Shown: positions 42,777 through 55,466, counted from the stretch's first letter. The stretch: DNA of 64,000 bases from Ctenosaura bakeri (GCA_948474755.1 CAOLHI010001300.1:372001-436000); one strand, 5' to 3'. Notes: generated by a model not told the origin, from the sequence alone. Numbers and translations are program-made.

Positions 42777-44370
42777 AAGACTCATGAAGAATGGTTGAAA
42801 GAGAAGAGTACCTTCAGAAAAAGAAGATTAAAGGGAGACATGCTAGCCTTCTTCAAATATCTGTAAGCTTTCCACTCAGAAGAGACAGCAGACTTTGTTC
42901 TATGTTGAGACTAGAACAAACAGCAAGCAGAATGGCAATTGCAGGGAAGAAGGCTGTGACTAGTCCTAAGAAGAAGCTTCATTCTGGAGATAAGAAGAGA
43001 TAATGAAGGTATGGTTACCCACAACAATGAAAATGTGATCCCTCCCCCTTTTAATTTCACCCATGTAAATTCCCAAATATAGCCCCTCATTAAAAGGCAT
43101 TCTGCTCTTGCTTGAAAGATTAAAGACCCTTTGCAGATTTTTCCTCAGACTCTAATGAACGTTGGGGGAAACAAAGAGACAATAACCATAAATATCAAGG
43201 AGCATCAGTGACACCTGCTTTCTTTTTCTGCTCCAGCGGAGATGCCTTTTACTCTCTGTGACCTTTCTGAGGCTGTCTATCAAACTGCTAATTTCTCCAG
43301 CTCCATGTCATGCAAAGTTCATGAAAATTCACAGCCTTGACAATGCCTTTTTCTTTTGGATCTATAAATGCTCATTACCAGTCCATGTATCCATCTCAGA
43401 AAAATAAAGACATCTGAGGAAACATGTTCCATAATGACTTGGCACAGTGAGGCAATTGTCTTCAATAGGCAGTTGCAATTGAATTAGATGTGAGTTTTTA
43501 CGTTTAGCTGTACCTGATCCCATTTGATTTGGTAACGAGGTCAGAGGGAGAATGCCAGCAGCTTGCAGTAGGTTGTAGATTTTTTTAAAAACGTATATTT
43601 TTTTCTGTGAAAAATGCATGTGTGAATGAGTGGTAGCAAACATATGGAACAAGTCAACACTGTCTTTCTCCCCCAGTTGAGTTTTTGAAAAAATCCATGT
43701 TAACTTTGTCACCATATGTTATTCATATGCACCATTTTGGAAACTTTCCAAACTATGGGGTCCCTTTACTATGGTTCATTTATTTTTGAAAATAAAATGC
43801 AAACACACACATGCGGTGCATGCGCGCACGCACACACACACACGAGTATGTATTTGTGTCTGATGCTGTCATCAAACCCATATGTTTCACAACTAATTAA
43901 ATCAATTACACCAAGCATCCCTGAGCACTTCCTGCAATTAAGTTTATACCTAACCCTGAAGAAATGCCAACGAAGCAAATATTCATTAATAATCTCAGCA
44001 ACAAAACCTAGGCAAAACAGAGAGTGCAAGACTGGGAGACAGACTCCAACCTAATTCTTCACATGCCTTTCAGACAAAGAGCTTCCTGGCCTCATTTGCA
44101 GAATTTTGTGGGGGCTTTACACACTGTGGTCTTCCTCCTAGTGACCCTCCCAGGTTTTTCTACTCCCTTTTCTGGCTTTTGCTTACCTTAGAAAATCTGT
44201 TGAAGGTGGGGGGGACCAGAAGAATTGCAAAAGTGACTTTTAAGGGCTAGAAGCTTCACCTGGAAATGCTCAGAAGGACAGGCAATGAGCAGAAGAGCAT
44301 GTGGGGATGTGTGATTCTAGCAGTAGACTCTTCACCCTTTACATCTAAAGGCATTCACTGCATAACCCAT
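42777..44370. other. Intergenic, nothing recognised
   Basis: Non-coding DNA with a CA-rich microsatellite at about 43798-43844. No exon supported. Confidence 0.4.
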
Positions 44371-44453
44371 ATTTATTCATTTATTTATTTTCCTGTTTTC
44401 CTTCCACAAGAGACCCAAAGCAGCTTATAGCCTACATTAAAACAATAGCTAAA

Positions 44454-44454
44454 T

Positions 44455-44502
<48 letters not shown>
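44454..44502. repeat. (TAG)n microsatellite
   Basis: About 16 uninterrupted TAG units next to the inverted Penelope-type repeats. Confidence 0.95.
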
Positions 44503-44504
<2 letters not shown>

Positions 44505-44513
44505 TAAAGTCGA

Positions 44514-44910
44514 AGGCCAGAATCCATAGGTTGTTGTAGATTTTCTGGGTTTTGAGGCCGTGTTCTATTAGTATTTTCTCCTGACATTTCACCTGCATCT
44601 GTGGCTGGCATCTTCAGAGAATCTGGTGGCATAGAAGTGAGAAAGAATATATATACTTGGGTAGTCTCTGGGTGGGAGGGAGCAATTTGCATATGTTACA
44701 GTTGACCTGTGTGATGATCTATTGTTAGATGGGATATCCCCAAGGGATGTATAGTCTCCCACCCAGAGACTACACAGGTATATACACTCTGTCTCACTTC
44801 CATGCCACCAGATCCTCTAAAGATGCTAGCCACAGATGCAGGCAAAATGTCAGGAGAAAATACTAATAGAACACGGCCTCAGATTCCAGAAAACCCACAA
44901 CAACAGCAAC
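44514..44910. repeat. Inverted pair of hammerhead-type repeat tails
   Basis: The left copy (about 44514-44690, minus) and right copy (about 44755-44910, plus) share CCACCAGAT-CTCT, AGCCACAGATGCAGG, ATGTCAGGAGAAAATACTAA and TAGAACACGGCCTC. They face each other head-to-head. The CTGAAGA...GAAA layout suggests a Penelope-type terminal repeat, which is inference. Confidence 0.65.
44587..44617 (-). ncRNA. Hammerhead-like core, best preserved
   Basis: On the minus strand CTGAAGA (44611-44617), a TGCC...GGT stem with an AGCCACAGATGCA loop, then GAAA (44587-44590) and TGTCAGG. All invariant core bases are present, but stem II is only about four pairs with wobbles. The partner copy at about 44815-44845 has lost the core (AAAA for GAAA). 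Confidence 0.45.
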
Positions 44911-44984
44911 AACAACAACAACAACTACTACTACTACTAGTGGTGGTGATGATGATGATGATGATGATATTTGTTACCTGCCTC

Positions 44985-46570
44985 TCCTCAAAGCTTGAGG
45001 GGCAGGGTACAACAGAAAGGATAACACAGAAAGCATACCACCAGCAGTGGTATCGAAACCTACTGAGATGTCCAGCAAAACCAGGATCGACACATCCCTC
45101 TGCCCAGTTCCCCAGTGTTGGTCATCCACCAAGGTGAGCAAAACTGCCTCTGTCCCATAACCAGGCCTGAAGCCAGATTGAAATGAATCTACATAATTCA
45201 GAACATGCTTCAGGACCTTGCCTAAAAATAGAATATTGGGGACTGATCGATAATTGTCCAGTACAGTGGGGCTCAGGGAGAGCTTTTTCAGTAATGACCT
45301 CACCACACCCTCTTTTAGGCAGGATGGAATCCTGCCTTGCTGCAAGGAGGCACTCACCACTCTCCTTACTCATTCAGCTAATCCCCCTTCGGCTGCTTTA
45401 ATAAGCCAAGAAGGGCAAGGATCCAGTATACTTGTGGTGGCTCTCACCTCTCCAAGAATTCTGTCCACATCCTCAGGATGCACAAATTGAAAAGCATCCA
45501 ATAACACAGGACAAACAGGTGCCAAGATTACACCTGCCAGACCTGTATCAACTAAAATATCCAAGTCAGACGGGATCTGATTGATTTTATCTGTAAAGTA
45601 TATTGCGGATGTCTCACAGTGGGCCACTGAGTGGTCTGAATTTTGTTCTGGGGCAGAATGCAGGCCTCACACCACTCAGGACAGTTCTGCTGGTTGACTG
45701 TGTGCAGATGCAATGGTAGTAGCAAAATATGATTTCTTTAACAGCACCATTACCATGGAATAGGCTTTCCAATGGCCTCTGGCCCACGTTCAGTCAGATA
45801 TGCTCTTGAGTTTTCTGTATCAACACTCTAGTCTGTGTCCCATTAATTTCATCACTGCCAACTCCCTAGTAAACCAAACAGCTTGCTTAGCTCCACTCTG
45901 TGAGATGCTCAGGGATAAAAGTGTCTACCACCCTGGTCATTTCCTCATTCTAGAGATTAACTAGGGCTTTGACAGGATCACCTGCCATGCCAAGAGGAAA
46001 CTCCCCAACAGCCTTCAGGAATCCATCTGGATCAATAAGCCTTCAGGCGTGGACCACCTTTGTTGACTCCCCCTTCCTGCAGAGGCTTTGTATCTCAGCA
46101 AGTCTAAACCCTACCAGATAGTCATCTATCCATGACAATGGAACTATAGAAAGTTCCTCTACACCCAGATCATCATCATCCTGCTGAGCACAAAAAGCCA
46201 AGTCTAGAATATATCCTGCAGCATAGGTGGCACCAGATAGTACTTGGGACAGATCCATGGTTGTCATGAAGGCTTGAGCTGCTGTTGTCAAACTGATCTT
46301 AGCATGGACACTGAAGTCTTCCAGCACAAGCTAAGAAGACTCCAAAACCACTGACAAGACCGACTCAGCCAGCTCAGGAAGGGAGACTTTTGAACAGTGG
46401 GGGTGGATGGTACACCAACAGAATCCCTATTCTGTCCTTTCTACCCACCTGCAAATATACACATTCAAACCCAGCAGACAGTGGAATGGAGCACCTGGTG
46501 AGGGTGATAGAATCAAGATAGACCACTGTGACTCCATTTCTCTGCCCCCCAGGTTCAAAACAAAACAAGA
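44985..46570 (-). mobile_element. L2 LINE fragment: endonuclease and reverse transcriptase
   Basis: Minus-strand pieces in order: an endonuclease-like stretch near 46568-46374, LEDFSVHAK...SGATYAAGYILDLAF near 46327-46043, a FQFVHPEDVDRILGEVR...LDPCPSWLIKA linker at about 45490-45370, and reverse-transcriptase motifs GVVRSLLKKLSLSPTVLDNY and FQSGFRPGYGTEAVLL ending near 45100. These are the signature blocks of vertebrate L2. Frames are broken repeatedly, so it is inactive. Confidence 0.88.
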
Positions 46571-46798
46571 TCGCTTATTGCACTAAAGAGATTTAATGTA
46601 TGGTGTGGTATGTTTTGAAGTGCAGTGTCCCCAAGAAAAATCTGAAAGTGCAGGCAACTGCATCTGCATCAGAAGCAGATCTTTGCTAAAGCTTCATTGG
46701 CAACTCAAGACCAAGCCACTCTCAAATACATTGAATTTCAATAGAGATTGTTCAGAATAATTCTCCACTTCCCTTCCTTTGCAACTGTGAGGACTTTA
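46571..46798. other. Short intergenic spacer
   Basis: No recognised feature before the solo LTR. Confidence 0.35.
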
Positions 46799-47711
46799 TG
46801 TTACTCCGATGGAGAAACCCTATCCCAGGGTCTACAATTTGATATTAAATATGATTCTGTGTGCCAGAGAGGTCGCCCGGATGAGCACGTAGGCAGGCAC
46901 AGTTGAATGACGGAAAACCAGGTTAGGCCAGTAAAATCCACAGTCACGTAGGCCCAGGAGACCTCAAGATATGTAAACCCCCAATAAACAAAGGGTCCTT
47001 AGCCCCGAGACACTGACTTGAGGGGATTAACGTGCGTGCTTCAAGCTGAGCAAATATCCTATCAAGCGAGGACCATTCACATAAAATCACACCACAAACA
47101 AACACAGCTGACGATCCTGAGACTTTGGCAACACTTTGCAATCCCATCACACAAAGGAAATTACCATTGTGGAACTTTGTTATCGCTCCAATATCTATTG
47201 TTCTCCCCAGGAAAGGATTAGTCCTCCAGGTACTTTTCCCCCTACAAATAGTCCCGGTTTTTGAGCATTTCTTCGGATTGCTCCCGATCTTCCCAGCAGA
47301 CCGTTGCTCTGTCTGTTGAGTAATCCCGTTAGCCCTCCTCGTGCTGAGTTTCATCTCTCTGCTGTCTCCCCGGACCACAGATTTCAGGACAAGGTGCAGT
47401 ACTACCCCCAGCTACACTCCTTCAATACTCCCCTGTCCAATTTCCTCTCTTTTACTTCTTAATAGGTCTTGAGTGAGTGAGTGGGTGCGTGAGTGCGTTG
47501 GTGCGTGAGGCTTGTATTCAATAAAATCATTTACTCGACATTTTCGTTTGGTTTTTGACTTGGCCTGACCCTGTAAAAACTGGGTAAAAAGACCCCGCTA
47601 GGTTACCCTGCCTCTTGCATTGCTATTGCTTGTGCTCTGGCTAGTTTCCATTCCCCATCACGTGGAGCACATTGAGGTGTCCCCCAAGGGACCCCAGAAA
47701 TCTGGGTAACA
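46799..47711 (+). mobile_element. Solo LTR, 913 bp
   Basis: TGTTAC and GTAACA ends with the 4-bp duplication TTTA on both sides (46795-46798 and 47712-47715). AATAAA at 47520-47525. It is closely related to 53415-54286 and more distantly to 25082-25961. Confidence 0.9.
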
Positions 47712-47715
47712 TTTA

Positions 47716-48500
47716 GCTATGTTCACTGAGAACAGGGAAACTTGAAAGGGTTGCAAGCAATGTCATTGCCTCTGGTAATCAAAAAGTCCCAGGATTTTGA
47801 CCCTGTAAGCCCTATTCCAATACAGTAATGTTGCTCAGACAATGTGAGAGGGTGCTGTGGAAAGGGCCTACGTTTCTGTGTGTCATGTGTTGCCTCCTCC
47901 TCCTCCTGCTTTTTCTTCCTTTTTAACACACAGCTTCAACGCCTCCCCTCGGTTGGGCTGAAAGAAATGCTAATATTTGTTTCTTTTTACATCAGTCTTA
48001 CAAGACTTCTGTAAAGCTTTTTTGCAAATGTCTCTCCTTGAAAAAGGCTTTTCTTTGCCTTCATCTTTGCATTATTTTCTTTGCTTCTCATTTATATTTC
48101 CTAACCCCTATCAATCTTAACTGCAGGAGATCCATTTTTATCACTTACTGCTCTGCTGATCAACCTACCCATTTATATTTTTTTCAGCCAAAGCTTGCCT
48201 TACTCTCAATGCATTTGATATTTTATTACTCTCATGATGCTTTGCCTGCACTTTTAATTATAAGATTGCAGAACAGGCAAAATAAAGCTAGTTCGTATGT
48301 TGTTTGTCATTTGTCCAGCAATCTCTCTTCTTTCTTTCCAACTTCTCTTATTGATTATTTTTACCTAACACACACCTTCATAGTTTTGGTATTCTGCCTT
48401 AAGCTGAACAACATAAGCCTTCTTATAATTTCAAATCATTTGTTGTAGACTTAAATTGTACATTTTTTTCTTTTTTTTTTTAAAAGGGTGGTATAGCATA
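47716..48500. other. Intergenic, nothing recognised
   Basis: Pyrimidine-rich stretch around 48000-48480 without exon motifs. Confidence 0.4.
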
Positions 48501-48680
48501 TCTTCCAGCATTTCACAGATGAAAGCCAGGAGATGCATTGCCAAGCAACATCAGAGTGTGGTTAAGATGGCAAGTTATTCAATTTAAGCTATTACGGAGG
48601 AAGAAAACACAAGCTAGGAGCGGCTGCAGCAGCTTGCTTTTGTCTGAGTCTCCTGGGAAAGGCAAAATTCAGACCCCTCA
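48500..48680 (+). repeat. Unnamed interspersed repeat R, copy 3 (5' part)
   Basis: Matches copy 2 through CATTTCACAGATGAAAGCCAGG, AAGCTAGGAGCGGCTGCAGC and CTGAGTCTCCTGGGAAAGGC, then stops. Confidence 0.7.
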
Positions 48681-48887
48681 TATCCTATTTTGAAAACCTA
48701 GCAATACCAGCTAGGGTTCATAATCTTTGATAGCTTCATTAAAGTTTTGATGAAAACCCAGGACAAAGTCATTGCTCCAGTCACATCAGGGCCACCAGCT
48801 GCATCTGTTCTTAATTGCAAAATGAGCAATATTTTGGACTTCTGGGTCATTTCACATGAAGTGCTAGATTTCTGGCTCACAGATCTT

Positions 48888-49047
48888 GACCATTTCCATA
48901 CTAGACTGTTATAGTGTTATTATTCCACTTTCAACTTCCTATGGAATCCTGGGCTTTGAGGCCCCTCCCTAAACTGCAAACCCCAGGATTCCATAGGATG
49001 TTGAAAGTGGAATAATAGCACTGTAACAGTCTAGTGCTGAAATGGCC
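48888..49047. mobile_element. Foldback MITE, 160 bp
   Basis: Ends GACCATTTCCATACTAGAC and GTCTAGTGCTGAAATGGCC, near-perfect arms through TGTTATAGTGTTATTATTCC. Flanked by the 3-bp duplication CTT (48885-48887 and 49048-49050). Confidence 0.9.
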
Positions 49048-49050
49048 CTT

Positions 49051-49427
49051 GCATTTCAGCTCATTTTTTGATTACCTGCTTCTTGCCACTTGTAGTTTAT
49101 CAAGAGAAAAAGAGAATCAAGAGAGTCATTTCATTTTCTGTATAGGCTGCTTTTGAGTTTGGATCACAGAAGTAATTTTTAAATGTTCTCCAAGATGAAT
49201 GAAAACTGTCCACAGAATTTAACAGGAGGGAAAAATCCCAAGAAGACAGTTTGGCTACCACAAAGAAAGTCAGCTTTCTCTTCTTTCTAATTCAGATCTT
49301 GCAATGAATGAAACATCTAATTTTGTTGAATTTGTAAACATCTAAAATTTGTAAACATCTAAAACATTGACTTTGTAAATCTCAATGCCAGTTTTTAAAT
49401 TTATTTCAAAGGTTTGTTTGTTATGCA
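49051..49427. other. Intergenic, nothing recognised
   Basis: Includes a local tandem of ATCTAAAA-like units near 49314-49370. No other feature. Confidence 0.35.
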
Positions 49428-49643
49428 TCTTCAAGTCTACTCAGGTTTGTGGAGACCCTATCATCTGGTGTTCTTGGCAATATGTATTCAGAGAACATTG
49501 GTCATTGCCTTCCTCTTAGACTTTGAGAGTGTGAATCATCCACCCAAAGTCATTCAGTGGATTTAGATGGCTAAGCGGCATTTGAATCCTGGTCTTCTGG
49601 AGTCCTAGTCCAACATCCAGACCACTGCACACCACTAGCTTTA
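49428..49643 (-). repeat. tRNA-derived SINE (Sauria type), diverged
   Basis: Reverse orientation with GTTATGCATCTTCAAGTC tail and GTCCTAGTCCAACATCCAGACC head. Confidence 0.8.
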
Positions 49644-49685
49644 TAAGTGTTACTTCAAATCATGAGTGCCACAAGGGTCCACCAG

Positions 49686-50529
49686 TGATGCCAGTACCTC
49701 TGTTCAAAAGTGGGGAATAATTAGCTCAAAGTCAGGAGGCCTCTGAGAGAGGGGTAACTTAACGAGATATTTCCACCTTTGTTTACGGGGTCATGCAGGA
49801 AAGAACCAGCCAGAGATTTCAAAAGTAAACTAAAATGTGTTTTATTGAAAAAAGGTTTACAGAAGCATGCAAAGGTCCAAACATTCACACATGCACACAA
49901 GAGCTATCTGAAGGAAAAGGGAGGAAGGTGTGGATAGAGAACTTTCAGAGATGCGGCAATAATTGCCATTCTGGAGAGCAATGAAGAAAGCAACAATATG
50001 GCTTAAGGTAGGCACCTAAGGGCAGCGTGTTTGGGAATCTAAAGGACAGCATGACATTCAAAAGGGCGAGAGACTGCACTGGACTGCTTGAAATCAGGGG
50101 TTCTTATACTCAAAAAATATCCTGTAGGTATAGGTGTGAATTGCTCTCCTGGCCTAGTAGACAATGGGAATTGCAACACAAATAATGAAGTCCGGACAGA
50201 GCTAATGGTCTTAATGTTTAGGTGAAAAAAGGATAATGGCTATTGTAATAGCCCAATATTGTGGAGAGGTGGGGAGAACAATAGGGAATGTCCAGCATTT
50301 GGGGTCAGAGTTAAAACAATCACAATTTGGTGGAGATTTCCCCTTTCAGCTCTGAGATGTCCAGCTTGTTATCTTTAAGCCTATTGTCTTGAGAGTGGCT
50401 GCACTATTAGCCTGAAAATGACTTAGTTTCTGCCTGAGAGATAGGTGTGGCTGATTTGCCTTGCTATCTCACGTTTATAGTCAGTAATCTGCCTCTTCCA
50501 GCATAACCTTCCAGTCACCTCAGGTATCA
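49686..50529 (-). mobile_element. Possible solo LTR
   Basis: Ends TGATGCC and GGTATCA are partly inverted. TTTATT at 49841-49846 gives AATAAA on the minus strand, in the same relative place as in 31686-32282 and 41452-42113. Boundaries are uncertain and no target duplication is visible. Confidence 0.35.
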
Positions 50530-51626
50530 TTTATATCAGTGCCAGTTAATAGTGCCAATTAATATTTTCCAATCAAACAATGCAAATCATGTGGGGGGGG
50601 TATGGTGCAGTAACATAAGCACACTGTTTTTTAGAAGCCACTGTAAAAACAAAGTTTTTAGAACAGCTTCTGTCTGATAGACTGTTCAGTTCAAGGAGAG
50701 TTTAAAGATAAAACTTCCAACAATATGTTGAACCCACACTGCAGTATTGGCAAGAAAGGCTGAGCCAGACATTTATGACAGCCCTGCAGGTTAGTACTAT
50801 GAATACCAAAGGACTAAGGAAGAAAATGAAATGAAACTGGTTTAGACTTTTATCCCTACCTACCCAAAGCTTGGATCACAGCGTCAATGCTGGCTGGCAG
50901 ATTCCAGGATCTATAGTACGAAAAGAGTCCAGCCCTGCAAATTCTACATGTGGAAAATCCCACATCAACCTGTTGAAATAAGCCCCACCATGCATACAAA
51001 CTGACAGTATTCCAAGGAAAACTCCAAATCTTGATAGCATGGAAGAGGAGCTAAAGTTGCTGCAACCTGGAGTACATGTTCACAATTTTTATACATATTC
51101 TAAGAGATGAGAAAAAAATTCTGAGCAAGAAAAAAAGGCTAAAAATCTAACCTCGCATACACTTCAATAGCCTTAATACTAAGGCCATGCGTACATCTCA
51201 TTGAAAAAATGGGAGGAAAAGGCCCTTGTTGGCATTGTTCTCACAATGGCCCTTGATTCAACAACTCTGAAAAATCATTGCCTTTTTGTATTTGTGAACT
51301 GACTTGTCTACCAAACAGCGTGGCAATAGAAAGGACCAGGTCGCTCTGACCAGCCTTAGAAAAAGGAACATCACCATCTACTGGACAGCAGGAAGAAAGC
51401 AATTGGCTTTCAATTTTGAAAAGGCTGTTAGATATAAATGGTTTTCCTTTGCATAGACAGCTGATCTGGAATGAATATGAGATTAATCTATGTAACTAAT
51501 GCAGATATACAGGGCTTAAGAACTGAACATTTTTAGCTGCGGTTGACTGGTGGCTTCCATACCAGTGCGGTCTTGAATCCATTTAGTCTAAACTTTACAG
51601 GATTTGCACAATGTGCTGAATCTATA
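50530..51626. other. Intergenic, nothing recognised
   Basis: No supported feature. Confidence 0.4.
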
Positions 51627-51844
51627 GGTCTTTCCACACCACACTGTTATAGTGCTATTATTCCATATAGTGCTATTATACCATTTTCAACTTCCTACGG
51701 AATCCTGGGGTTTGCAGTTTACGGTGGGGCACTTATAATTCTCAGCCAGAAGGCTCTTTAGCCTCAGTAAACTACAAACCCCGGAATTCCACAGGCTGTT
51801 AAAAGTGGAATAATACCACTATAACAGTGTAGTGCGAAAAGGCC
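51627..51844. mobile_element. Foldback MITE with a small internal duplication
   Basis: Ends GGTCTTTCCACACCACACTG and CAGTGTAGTGCGAAAAGGCC. The TATAGTGCTATTATTCCA block is present twice in tandem at about 51648-51684. Confidence 0.85.
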
Positions 51845-51879
51845 CAGAGTATGAACTACTTTTTCACTTTGAATCCAGT

Positions 51880-52060
51880 TTGCACCAGTTGAAGTAATTT
51901 GAGGATAAAGGGGGAAAGTGGGGTGAAGAGAGAGAAGCTGGAATATCTAAAAAGCAGCTGAAAAAATGGGATGGCAGAAGATGAATCGGAGCTGTGTAAG
52001 AAATAGCTGTCCTTGCCAAATTGGGACAATTTTAAAGTATGTCAGGATGTAAGAAATTAA
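51880..52060 (+). repeat. Unnamed interspersed repeat R, copy 4 (3' part)
   Basis: Carries AGGATAAAGGGGGAAAGTGG, AAAAGCAGCTGAAAAAATGGG and CTTGCCAAATTGGGACA, matching the ends of copies 1 and 2. Confidence 0.65.
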
Positions 52061-53300
52061 AATCCACAGATAGGGCAATTCCAGGCCACTGGGACTTTAG
52101 AATATATCTCAGAGTGCCAGATGCATCTACTGGGCCTGCAGTCCAGAGACTTCTATGACACAATATATAATACATTACTCACACATTATTTGTTATTGAC
52201 TTAGGGTGATACATTTTCTTTCTTGGTATTTTGAGCTGGGGCTGGATCCAAACTGGGCCTAAGGGATTCATTTGAACACCAAGATGGGTGCAAGCCTCTG
52301 GTGTGAAATAGGATATCATTGGTGATAGATGGATACAAGAATGTATTTACATTCCTCACTTTAGCTTAGCTGGGTTCCCAGGCTGTAGAAGAGTGCTCTA
52401 AAATCTCTCGCTTTCCTAGTCTTTATGTATGCCTCACACCTTGAGGACAGGTCACTGGTGTGGGCAAAAGGCTTTTATAGTAGAAATCTAAACAAAGGAA
52501 ATGCTAGTGGACCAACATAAGCCTCCTAGGTCTAGAAGTTGGGAGAACAGGAAAAGCAGAGAGGTAAAGTGAAAATACTCCTATACATCTCTTTCAGCTA
52601 GGCTGAAATGTTCTCACAAGAAATCAGGTGGTCTGCTTATGCTTTTGTTTTCTGGAGCACTCTGCCAGGATTAACAGTGAGGCACAACATACCCCCTTTT
52701 ATGCCATAGGACGGTTTTTGTATTTAGTGGTCTAAAATGCTGGCCCCAAAGCCATATCCTCTGAGCGCCAATGTTACATTCACTACACTTGCTAGCTGGG
52801 ACTATTGGGGAGGCAAGACTTGCTGCTGTGTCATATGTGTCTGTATGACTAACAAACATATATAAATATATATAAAAATATATAAATATATATATTTTAT
52901 ATAAATATATATAAAATATATATAAAATGAGCAAAACATTTTACCTTCTCTTTTCTTCATTTGGTAAAGATGAAACTGAGAAGCAGCTAAGGGGAAAATT
53001 TAGAACACTGTTTTCAGCAGTCTTCTGTATATTATCCTGTAGGCTGAGGCCATGTGGTTTTAGGGTCTAAAGTCCATGAATCCCTTTTGTCCAAAAGGCC
53101 TGAAGGAGATGGCACTTCAATAGTAAACAGAGACAAATCTGAGAGGCTGTAATGTTCTGAGTTTAAATGTCTGGCCATAGGTTGCTCCAAGTTTCCTGGG
53201 CAGGATTGGAGATTTGTGGATCCTGAAACATGTATGTAGATCTGTGGTTGTTTTCTTCATGTACCGCAGATGACATCCTGCATGTCTGCATTCAATCATA
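52061..53300. other. Intergenic with AT microsatellite
   Basis: An ATATAAA/TATATAT-rich run at 52858-52928. Otherwise no supported feature. Confidence 0.45.
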
Positions 53301-53414
53301 CAGAATCACACAGAATCATAGAGTTGGAAAAGACCAAAAGGGCCGCTCAGTTGAACCCCTTGTCATGCAGAAATACATGGTCAAAGCACTCCTGACAGAT
53401 GGCTATCTAGCCTC

Positions 53415-54286
53415 TGTTACTGCGGTAAATGAACCCTATCCCGAGGTCTACAATTTAATATTAAAAATATCTCCACGTGCTTGAGAGGCCCCCGGAATGA
53501 GCATGTAGGCAGGCACGGTCAAACGGCTGAAAACAGGAAAAACCCGGTCAGGCCAGTAAATCCATAGTCACATAGCCCCAGGAGACCTCCAGCCAGGTAA
53601 GATATAAAATATACAAAAGGGTCCTCAGCCCTGAGGAGCCAGCTTGAAGGGATTAACGCATCTGACAAACAGCACATCAAGTAAGAACGATTTCACAACC
53701 CCGGCAAATTCAATCGTGCAAAGGACGTACACATTTTGGAGCTTTGTTCTAGCTCCTCCACCTATTGTTCTCCCTGGGAAAGGATTAGCCCTCCGGGTAC
53801 CTTTCCCCCCATAAATAGACCCAGTTTTTGAGCAGCTGTCTGGACCGCTCCAGGATCGCTCCCGGCTTCCCAGCAGACTGTCACTCTGTCCGTCAAGCTA
53901 TCCCCTCAGCCCTCCACATGCTGAGTCCCATCTCTCTCTCCACTGCTATCTCGGACCTCCGGACTTCGGGACCAGGTGCAGTATTCCCCAGCTGTAACCC
54001 TCCAAAGCCCCCATCCAATTTCCTCTCTTTTTATTTCTCACTAGTTCTTGAGTGAGTGAATACGTAAGTGCGAACATGCGCAAGTCTTTATTTTTAATAA
54101 ATTAATTTATTAGACAATTTTGCTTGGTTTTTGGCTTGGCCTGACCCCGTAAAAATTGGGTGAAAAATCTCGCTAGGTTATCCTGCCTCTTGCATTGCTG
54201 TTGCTTGTGCTCTGGCTAGTTTCCATTCCCCATCATGTGGAGCACATTGAGGTGTCCGCCAAGGGAGCCCAGAAATCAGAGTAACA
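53415..54286 (+). mobile_element. Solo LTR, 872 bp, inside CR1
   Basis: TGTTAC and GTAACA ends. Flanks CCTC (53411-53414) and TCTC (54287-54290) are a 4-bp duplication with one change. AATAAA at 54096-54101. The same family as 46799-47711. Confidence 0.9.
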
Positions 54287-55224
54287 TCTCTGTTTAAAAA
54301 CTTCCAGAGAAGGAGATTCCATCACACTCCAAGGCAGTGTATTCCACTGTTGAACTGCTCTTCCCATTAGGAAGTTCTTCCTAATGTTTAGGTAGAATCT
54401 CTTTTTCTGTAGTTTGGATACGTTGCTTAGCAGAAAACAAGCTTGCTCCATCTTCCATATGACATCCCTTCAAATATTTAAACATGGTTACCATGTCACC
54501 TCCTAACCTTCTCTTTTCCAGGCTAAACACACCCAGCTCCCTAAGCCACTCCTCACAGGGCATGGTTTCCAGGTCTTTTACCATTTCAAACACCCTCCTC
54601 TGGACAGGTTCAAGCTTGTCAATATCCTTCTTGAATTTTGGTGCACAGATTTGGATATTCCAGCTGAGGTCTGACCAAAGCAGAATAGAGTAGTGTTATT
54701 GCTTCCCTTGACATAGACACCATGCCCCTATTGATGCAGTATAAAATTGCATTGGCTATCTTAGCTGCCACATCACACTGTTGATTCATGTCCAGCTTGT
54801 GGTCTTCTAAGACTCCTGGATTTCTTTTACATGTACTATGGTCGAACCAGGGGTCACCCCTCCTATAACTGTGCATTTCTTTCCCCCCCTTGCCTAAGTG
54901 TAGTACTTTACATTTCTGCCTATTGAAATTCATTTTGTTACTTTTGACTGAGCTCTCTAATATGTTAAGATTATTTTGAATTCTGATGCTATCCTCTGGG
55001 GTATTAGCTATCCCTCCTGATTTGGTGTCACCTGCAACTTTGATAAGAATACCCACTATTCCATCATCCAAGTCATTGTAAAGTTGTTGAATTGCACTGG
55101 GCCCAGTAATGAATTCAGTGGCACCCCACTAGTCACTTCTCTCAAAAAGAAGTGAAGCATTGGTGAGTAGCTTTTTTGTGCTCCCTGGCATTGGCCCCCA
55201 GAGCTTGCGCCCCAGTTGCCCTGC

Positions 55225-55466
55225 CCTAGATAGCAATAGCAATAGAAATAGCATGTGTATTTCTATACTGCTTATCAACTAAGTGCTCTCTAAGCTGTTT
55301 ACAATGTGTTAGCTAATTGCCCCTAACAAGCTGGGTACTCATTTTACTGACCTGCGGAAGGATGGAAGGCTGAGTCAACCTGGAGCTCTGCAGGATTGAA
55401 CTCACAACCTTGTGGCTGCAGTACCAGCATTTAACCACTGTGCCACCAGGGCTCCAGGGCTCCTGG
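55225..55466 (-). repeat. SINE of a second tRNA-type family, inside CR1
   Basis: It has CTGGGTACTCATTTTACTGACC, GGAAGGATGGAAGGCTGAG and a head read as AACCACTGTGCCACCAGGGC. This is a common reptile SINE different from the BovB-tailed type. Confidence 0.65.

Noticed and set aside
44454..44502. CRISPR-like array or other short tandem arrays
   Set aside because: These are plain microsatellites with no spacers.
48038..48448. 136-codon hydrophobic open frame
   Set aside because: Pyrimidine-rich non-coding DNA gives Phe/Leu/Ser-rich frames. No membrane-protein family pattern or splice context.
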